Source: Pteria penguin (lineage: Eukaryota > Mollusca > Bivalvia > Pterioida > Pteriidae). From it: a stretch of 64,000 nucleotides of DNA. Shown here piece by piece: positions 47,501-64,000 of the stretch. Numbering within the stretch: the stretch's first letter is position 1; each line of letters begins with the position of its first letter. The notes beneath the pieces are model-generated. The model was given only the letters and a program-made list of their open reading frames with translations. It was not told where the DNA came from and made no database searches. The position numbers were made by a program, and so were the translations under genes. The stretch lies in NCBI GenBank assembly GCA_035048485.1, contig CM068583.1, positions 19,071,341 through 19,135,340 on the forward strand, in the 5' to 3' direction.

Positions 47501-50500
47501 ATTCTGCGTATTTGATTTCATCAGTCAAGTCATTCAGCATAATCATCAGGTGAGATCAGATGCAGGGAAAGAATCAGAGTTCTCGTAAAACAACTTTCAT
47601 TAATTAAGTTTGAAACGGAAGTTACTTCCGTGTTTACTCTGTGATTATTTGGGCATAATTTACACATATTATTTATAGCTTCAGAGCGATGCGATATATA
47701 AACTAAGATGTACAAACTCTACCTTTATTCAGAGTGCTTACCACGCCCAGTCGACCTGAAGACGAAGGAGATATTGTACATCTATGGAGTGTATCTGACT
47801 GTGTGGACACTCATGTTGATGGAGGCTTATGGTCTCAGGCTTCGACGACTTGTTGCCTCTTTCTTTTACAGAAAGGTAATATCAGATAATTTATTGACTT
47901 TGTTTTTCGCGATAGAAACAAAAGAAATACACGAATTTCATATTTTACCTGCTATAAGGGGTTCTACCTTTGCCGGAATTTTAATTCTGACGTTAACTCT
48001 TAAATTGTTACCCAATAATAGAATGTCGCAGCTTTGAGCAGCAATACATTATATGTCGGATTTTGGATGAGAGATGAAATTGATAATGAAAACTGTCTGT
48101 TGGTTTGAAATTTAGTTCAAACATCGAAAGTTTCAAGGTACTTTAGATAAACGTATGTTGTGATAGAATCCGATAACAACGGTATCTTTTATTTATGATT
48201 TTCAGTTTTTAAATGAGCATATTTCGTCTCAACTTAATGATTTTTTCTTTCATGTGGAATCAGAGAGAAAAGAGACGAGTGTTGTATCTGTATAATGACA
48301 TGCTGAAGAAACGAAAGGGATTTCTCCTACATATGCGGCACAGGGTATTAAAACAGGCACGCAAACTGCAGCTTACTGTAAGTCAGAATACACTTCAACG
48401 GGGTTTGCAAACAATAGCATTCTGTATGTAAAACGGAAAAAATAGAAAGCCGATTCATAACTTATCACAGTCGCACACTATATATTAATCCTAAATGTAA
48501 ATTAGTTAATGTTGCGGTGAGTAATTTTTATCATTACTAGGTGGATATTAATTTAACAGCACAGTAGCGGTTCGAGCGTCCCCTTCTTTTCATAAGTAGG
48601 GATCACAAGTCGGTTTAGTTCCCCCTCCTACACACACACTTTGCAGAATGAATACATAAAAGTATGCATTTTTCTCATAAAATCCTTTTCAAAAATTCCC
48701 AAAAAGGGTACAAAATTCTATCATAAAATCAATGTTTTCATTTGAGAATTATTTCAATTTTTCGCATTTTTGGTCTGAGTGCAAAGCATTTCCGGTCTAA
48801 AGATTGGCGATGTCCGTCCGTCTGTCCGTCAACATTTTGGATAGGTTTCTGGTTGAAGCGAAATAGATTTTTAAGTTCCTGATTAAAGCAAAATCTCATC
48901 AGATAAGAGACGTATAAACATAATACTTCAGACATAAGTTTCTTATGACCAAAGCTTTCAAATTATGCCATAACTAATGACCTAGTGACTTTGACTTTGG
49001 AATTTGACCTACTCTTGAAAATCTGATTTTGGCTATATCTTTCCGATCAATAGGGTTAGGACTTTGATGCTTCACACATAGATTCTTTATAATCAGATCT
49101 TTCATTTGATACCATGACTTTTAATCTTGTGACATTGACCATGTTTGGAATTGGCTTTGCAATCCGGCCATACCGTCTTTGGCTGTTTCTTGTAATAAAT
49201 TTTGATAGATGCAAATTGTGTCCCTCACTGAGCCACGCTACTGAATGTTTTGTTTTAAGACTTATTTGATTGAATCATGTCGTATATATATACCTTTTCT
49301 CTCTGATTTACCTTTGTGATGTACTATTTGTTATTGTAGAAAACCTCTAGTCTCCTGCATAGTTTGGTTCAACAGTTTCCAAAACTTTCTTTTCTTAAAC
49401 GCTTGAAGTCCTCTAAAGGATCTTGTCTGATATGTGACGACACAGAAAATGAAGATTTCGTGAAATGTCAGACACCCGGATGTAACTTTGGATACTGTGC
49501 CGAATGTTGGATAGACATTAGGGTATTTGTGTTTGTTTTGTTGCATGGTAAACGTCCTTTTTATATGTAAGCAATCAATCAACACACTTGTAGGATACAC
49601 TTCATCTTCTTCTCTGTTTGTGTCTCCTTTTATGCTTCACCAAAATCAAGGCACATATAAGATGAATTCCCGATATATTTCACAGAAATTTCGACAAATT
49701 CTATGGACTATTCCCAGTAGCGAGGGACTTTAGACCGTGCCATGTATATCTTGAATTTCTGTGCTAAAGATAGTACTTCGAGGAATCGAACCAGGATCAT
49801 TTGGTTGCGATTTAAACACCTGACTGACTTTTTTCTCTGACATTAAGGGTATTAATTTCTGTAGACAAATGAATATTTTTGTTAAAAACAAGCAAGCAAA
49901 CATACAAAAAACACATGTACCATATATAAATAATAATACAGTGGCCTTAGTTGTGTTCAGGGGACCGGGATATGTAAGCTAATATATTATATACATTAAA
50001 GAAAATTTACTACACCTTATTTGCTAGTACTATATCCATGATTAGGTGGTTATACGGAACAACGGACTTTTGAAGAAAGGCAAGTACTGCAACGACTGCA
50101 TGTTGTAATGACATGTAACTCCAGGAGAGGATACTCGGTCCTTAGGGGCTAACTTTCTTTTCTTTTTTTTTCTTCTCTCTCTCTCTTCTTCTTCTTCTTC
50201 TACTTCTTTTTTTGGAAAAATAGTCAGTTCTCTAAATGTAACAAGTGTAAAAATCAGAACCTTCATGGAAACACTTCTTAAAACACATTTTAAAAAGATA
50301 AAAATAAAATTAAAACCGGTTGGAAATCTTTATTTAAATGGCCTGGCCCCCTAAATTTAGCTACGACCAACACATTTATAATTATTTCTTTAAATCTATA
50401 CAAGTATAAACTTAAATAGCAAGAAAATATCTCATATTTTCTTCTCCTTTGTAGAGACGGTGTTATGCTTGTATGCCATATGCTGATGACAATGTAACAG

Positions 50501-50544
50501 ACACAGATCTAACAGATGACGATCTCGACGATGATATCGACTAA
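30686..50544 (+). CDS. DCST1: DC-STAMP-domain sperm membrane protein with C-terminal RING-like finger
   Basis: Seventeen exons: 30686-30830, 34204-34314, 34696-34899, 35796-35935, 36598-36666, 37050-37251, 37566-37703, 42466-42587, 42911-43065, 46053-46152, 46417-46512, 46753-46879, 47348-47464, 47733-47875, 48264-48377, 49340-49522, 50455-50544. They join in phase to 751 residues, close to vertebrate DCST1. Membrane segments start at GFPFGALIGIGLYYLI in exons 2-3. Diagnostic segments are ILCLPLKLTFFC (exon 7), FRFDNVYIT (exon 10), CLPRPVDL and GLRLRRLVASFFYRK (exon 14) and VLYLYNDMLKKRKGF (exon 15). Eight cysteines at 690, 693, 704, 709, 714, 717, 725 and 728 form the C4C4 RING-like finger; an acidic tail follows. 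Family members (Drosophila sneaky, worm SPE-42, vertebrate DCST1) act in sperm for fertilisation; an E3 ligase role is also reported for human DCST1. The exon 6 and exon 8 acceptors are the least certain borders. Confidence 0.96.
30857..31315. repeat. Long palindromic MITE in DCST1 intron 1
   Basis: Arms of about 200 bp. Outer ends tgtccgcgccactcactctg and agagtgagtggcgcggaca; further in tagtcgtaactttttg against caaaagttacgacta; and near the centre tagatagggcg against cgccctatcta. No coding capacity. Confidence 0.9.
31721..31937 (+). repeat. SINE family A in DCST1 intron 1
   Basis: Head gccggtgtggcctagtggat with B-box-like gggttcgactc, then the family body. It is truncated near gtgccgtcattaatt before the usual tail. 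Confidence 0.9.
31938..33672. other. DCST1 intron 1, middle part
   Basis: No coding exon recognised. A diverged inverted piece of dispersed repeat D is likely at about 32790-32940. The rest is unremarkable AT-rich DNA. Confidence 0.4.
33673..33853. repeat. MITE with short inverted ends in DCST1 intron 1
   Basis: Ends taatacggaatatcgcaact and agttgcgatactccgtatta (imperfect) around an unpaired core of about 140 bp. Confidence 0.75.
35058..35150. repeat. Trinucleotide repeats (GTT)n then (GAT)n
   Basis: About 14 GTT followed directly by about 15 GAT units, in DCST1 intron 3, directly next to a SINE tail. Confidence 0.95.
35151..35527 (-). repeat. SINE family A with an internal triplication
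   Basis: Minus-strand copy from attgttttacgtctctccac to the head end aacgccggc. In its body a 24-bp segment built on accacgcctaccggactcca is repeated three times (about 35273-35343), and the head region appears extended. It lies in DCST1 intron 3. Confidence 0.82.
36140..36402 (-). repeat. SINE family A in DCST1 intron 4
   Basis: Minus-strand copy: tail side tatacggtaatggcatctgc, body cgggacctcggtttttact, head region gcgggactcgaactccg and agctatatcggca. Moderately diverged. Confidence 0.85.
37451..37549. repeat. (TA)n microsatellite in DCST1 intron 6
   Basis: About 100 bp of TA ending 16 bp before exon 7, so it abuts the branch-point and pyrimidine-tract region of that exon. Confidence 0.97.
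37906..39545. other. DCST1 intron 7, non-repeat part
   Basis: AT-rich DNA between the two minisatellite blocks. No exon, gene or clear repeat seen. Confidence 0.5.
39546..39723. repeat. MITE with CATGCGCGGAT ends
   Basis: Ends catgcgcggatacagagggg and cccctctgacaaaaatttctgg followed by atccgcgcatg. The core has long C and G runs and a repeated ttggaccccc phrase. Flanked by atgat on both sides, a possible 5-bp target duplication. Related copy at about 55536-55715. Confidence 0.82.
43850..44260. repeat. About 130-bp repeat with TGACCTTGA motifs, three copies
   Basis: Three diverged tandem copies share ttgaccttgg, acttttaaaaaactt, ctatatcttttgtacca, aaggg, ctttgaaactt, acatatagat and gaccatgacttttgacc. 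A further single copy lies at about 48900-49180. TGACCTTGA occurs twice, overlapping, at 44131-44145. No coding capacity. Confidence 0.75.
44537..44769. repeat. MITE with TTA target duplication, nested
   Basis: Ends GGGAGCAACCATTT and AAATGCTTGCTCCC, flanked by TTA on both sides (44534-44536, 44770-44772). TTA duplication with GGG-starting inverted ends is typical of PIF/Harbinger-type MITEs. The core holds a (GT)n tract, a run of G and a run of about 26 C. Confidence 0.8.
44945..45014. repeat. (CA)n microsatellite
   Basis: About 65 bp of CA with a few G substitutions. Frames over it are artefacts. Confidence 0.95.
47180..47330. repeat. (GAT)n patches and a SINE tail fragment in DCST1 intron 12
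   Basis: Two (GAT)n patches surround a minus-strand family A tail (ttgttttacgtcgcgccggg, aatatctcacccatatgg). Exon 13 starts about 20 bp further on. Confidence 0.8.
48900..49180. repeat. Single copy of the 43850-type repeat in DCST1 intron 15
   Basis: Shares tttgacctact, ttggctatatctt, tcacacatagattcttt, gatctttcatttga and taccatgactttt with the array at 43850-44260, in the same order and orientation. Confidence 0.7.
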
Positions 50545-50690
50545 GCTATTTATAGCCATACTACCCTGAATAACTACAAGTGAAAAATGAACTATTTCCG
50601 CATCTGATCAATTTATTTGTATTTCATAACGTTTATCCATTAAGATTGAAATAACATGACTATATCATATGTTCTGAAAAGTTGTAATAC

Positions 50691-50696
50691 AATAAA
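50691..50696 (+). terminator. Probable polyadenylation signal of DCST1
   Basis: AATAAA 147 bp after the DCST1 stop codon, the first after the stop. Confidence 0.65.
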
Positions 50697-50914
50697 TCTA
50701 TAGCGATGATGCCGTAAACAATATTAACATCAAGAGCTTGTTCTTCATTCTTGGTCGTAAACTTAATTGCTGACTTTCTTATAAATTACAACTGCACAAT
50801 TTATACGTAAACAGATTAAAAAGGTTTGTATTTTACATAAAACAAAAATAAAATGTAAACAAAGTCGTGTCATATCTTTTTTGTTGTATTCATTCATGTA
50901 GACAGTTTCAACCC

Positions 50915-50964
<50 letters not shown>

Positions 50965-51468
50965 GACCAAGCCTGGGCAGAGATATGATCAACATTCAAA
51001 CGCCTGCTATAAAACAGACCATGACTTTTAGTATCTTATTCGAAAGACAAGACAATAAAGTGCCACAGGAACCGGGAAACTCTCTACCACGATTCTAGTG
51101 CGTAACCGACTGATCGACGTCAACCAAGTGCTTGAATGTCTATTTCATTATTCTGCGTATACAATCATAGGTGCATACCGTTTTTGACTAAAGATTCGAG
51201 AAAGAAGGATTAATTATAATCTGAAAGTTACTGTGGATATTTTCAGTAGGAAAAATATCATAAGGTGAATATAGATATCTCAGCCGTGCTCTGACTAAAT
51301 ATAATCAAAACCAATCAAAGATAAGTCATGCAAAGCTATGTACAAGAGTCATTTAGTACACAGGTCAACCTTTCGTAAGGTCTTCTATATTTTCTGCAAG
51401 AGATAAGGTCAGATAGGAAGACCTTAATAATGGCATAAGAGTCTTTGAGTCCTTTTGTCATTAACATC
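50697..51468. other. Intergenic between DCST1 and the collagen gene
   Basis: Less than 800 bp. It holds a (CT)n tract at 50920-50960 and no gene. The promoter of the collagen gene should lie here. No convincing TATA box near the start. Confidence 0.45.
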
Positions 51469-62499
<11,031 letters not shown>

Positions 62500-62580
62500 A
62501 TAAACTGTGTAAAAACATTATAAATCTCATATTTTGATAATCTCATTGTAAATATTGTTTCACTCTTTATGGATCTAATT

Positions 62581-62586
62581 AATAAA
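62581..62586 (+). terminator. Probable polyadenylation signal of the collagen gene
   Basis: AATAAA 82 bp after the stop codon at 62497-62499. Confidence 0.65.
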
Positions 62587-62599
62587 ATTATCAAAATAC

Positions 62600-64000
62600 T
62601 GTACATTCATAAAGTGACTTACTGGTCCTAGGATGATGTTTGTCCAAGATGTATAGCATAAAAGGCTATGGGATCTCGGATTCCATATTATACTTACAAA
62701 AACTCACACTTATTCCCTGTGAAGCTCGTAAAAAAGTTCCCCGCGGAGGGTTTGACTTTAGTGTTATTATACCCTTTCTCCTGATGTTGTGTGGCTGTGT
62801 CACTTTCTGTACATTATTTGTTCACTTTCATGTATAAATGCAGTATTAAATTATATTTGTTTCGTCGGTATTTAAGAGCATTCACCGGCGGATGTGGCTA
62901 GCTAAACAGGAAATGCTCCCGGGCGCATGTTCTCACCTCTGAATTTCAGGGGTCCGTGAATGTTCACTGTGGTACATTGTTGTTAGTGCCAGAATAATGC
63001 GACACTAATTACTTTCGTATTTTACATTACAAAAGTTGTAAAAGGACGGGGAAAATTTACAAAAGCATTCTTTCCCTAACATAGAAGACGGAACTAATAA
63101 TAGCAAGAATTTGTAAATTTATAGATTGATGATCGATTCTTTACACAATAATGATTCATACGGCGATACACTGGGCAAAGTCGGCAAAAGAGACGGAACA
63201 AAAAGCTAAAAGAATTCAAAGGCTTGTCCGCCTACATACTGCAGTTACCGTAGTCTACTGGCCTAGACGGTCAGCTGTGATAATGCCAATGTATATTCTT
63301 TTGTATACAAAAATCTATTGACTACGTAGGTGGTATTCATCTTCACAATATTATATATCAAGACAAACCAATGTTCATTGCAGACTGCGAATTCCGGATT
63401 ACATGTAAGAAAGTAAAAGAAGGAATCCAACCCGGAATTTTACCCATTATCTATATTTGAACGATTGCGAATGTTAACCGTCAATGCAAACAATAAAAAG
63501 TTAGGCTCCAAATTAAATTTTTCTGCATCGAAAAGAATATTCGAACCTCCATGACCCCCCCCCCCCCCATTTCTGTCCTGAATCCGCCACTAACAGTATA
63601 GTTAAATAAGGACTCACATACCTAAAAAAAAAGGTATTATATCATATCCTTGGGTAATTGATTTCTAAATCAATATTCACAATCAAACTTTATAATTTTC
63701 TTCCCATACAAGGCCAAATTGATATTCTTGATACATCATTGAAGTATTGATCTCTGTAACATCTGTTGGCACAGCATGTAGATAGTTCATATTGGGACGG
63801 GAAGCAGACAGGTAGGTTGCTGTTATTTTGTATATATGTAAGTATATTGTTTACACTTCATGCAGTAAGAAATATACCAAACTTTTGACAATTTAAAGTA
63901 GCATGAAATATATAAATCTACAAATATCGACAAGGGCTTTTTTCATATTTTTTGTTCCATTTTCCCTTTTTAATTCTCCTATATGATGATGATCTGAGTT
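62600..64000. other. Right-hand intergenic region
   Basis: No gene found. The 65-codon frame at 62640 has a hydrophobic end but no family resemblance or splice context. A run of about 15 C at 63556-63570, followed by tgaatccgccac, resembles the worn right end of the CATGCGCGGAT-type elements. The rest is unrecognised. Confidence 0.4.

Noticed and set aside
62640..62837. 65-codon hydrophobic frame downstream of the collagen gene
   Set aside because: No similarity to a known family, no splice signals in phase, and it lies beyond the polyadenylation signal.

Overview
This is animal nuclear DNA, most likely from a mollusc and probably a bivalve. The genes are split by GT-AG introns with consistent codon phase. 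They encode metazoan protein families (SDR9C-type dehydrogenase, TM2-domain protein, DCST1, a transmembrane collagen with Ig domains). The AT-rich DNA between and inside them is packed with tRNA-derived SINEs, palindromic MITEs, minisatellites and decayed retroelements. The bivalve assignment is inference from repeat character; no species-level marker was seen. All convincing host genes lie on the + strand.

Layout. 1-4.4 kb: upstream repeats, then an intact four-exon SDR gene (SDR-A). 4.5-9.3 kb: a MITE, a decayed Penelope-like reverse transcriptase and a decayed LINE (ORF1 plus endonuclease). 9.9-13.7 kb: a large foldback element bounded by TTAA, with 21-bp repeat arrays in both arms. 14-16.9 kb: dispersed repeats. 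16.9-19.7 kb: a second SDR copy (SDR-B) with the same exon lengths but two tandem stop codons near the start. 19.7-22.9 kb: tandem repeats and SINEs. 23.0-26.8 kb: a four-exon gene for a protein with four TM2 domains. 27-30.6 kb: a MULE transposase fragment, MITEs and the DCST1 upstream region. 30.7-50.5 kb: a complete 17-exon DCST1 gene whose intron 7 holds a 33-bp minisatellite. 51.5-62.5 kb: a 19-exon gene for a type II membrane collagen with two Ig domains and an LCCL-like C-terminus. 62.5-64 kb: no gene seen.

Functionally the genes look like unrelated neighbours. The SDR pair would act on steroid- or retinoid-like alcohols at the ER membrane. DCST1 is a sperm membrane protein needed for gamete fusion in other animals. 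The collagen-Ig-LCCL protein looks like a shed or anchored extracellular matrix or adhesion molecule. The four-TM2 protein has no function I can assign. Exon borders were placed by hand from splice motifs, reading phase and family similarity; no transcript data were available.
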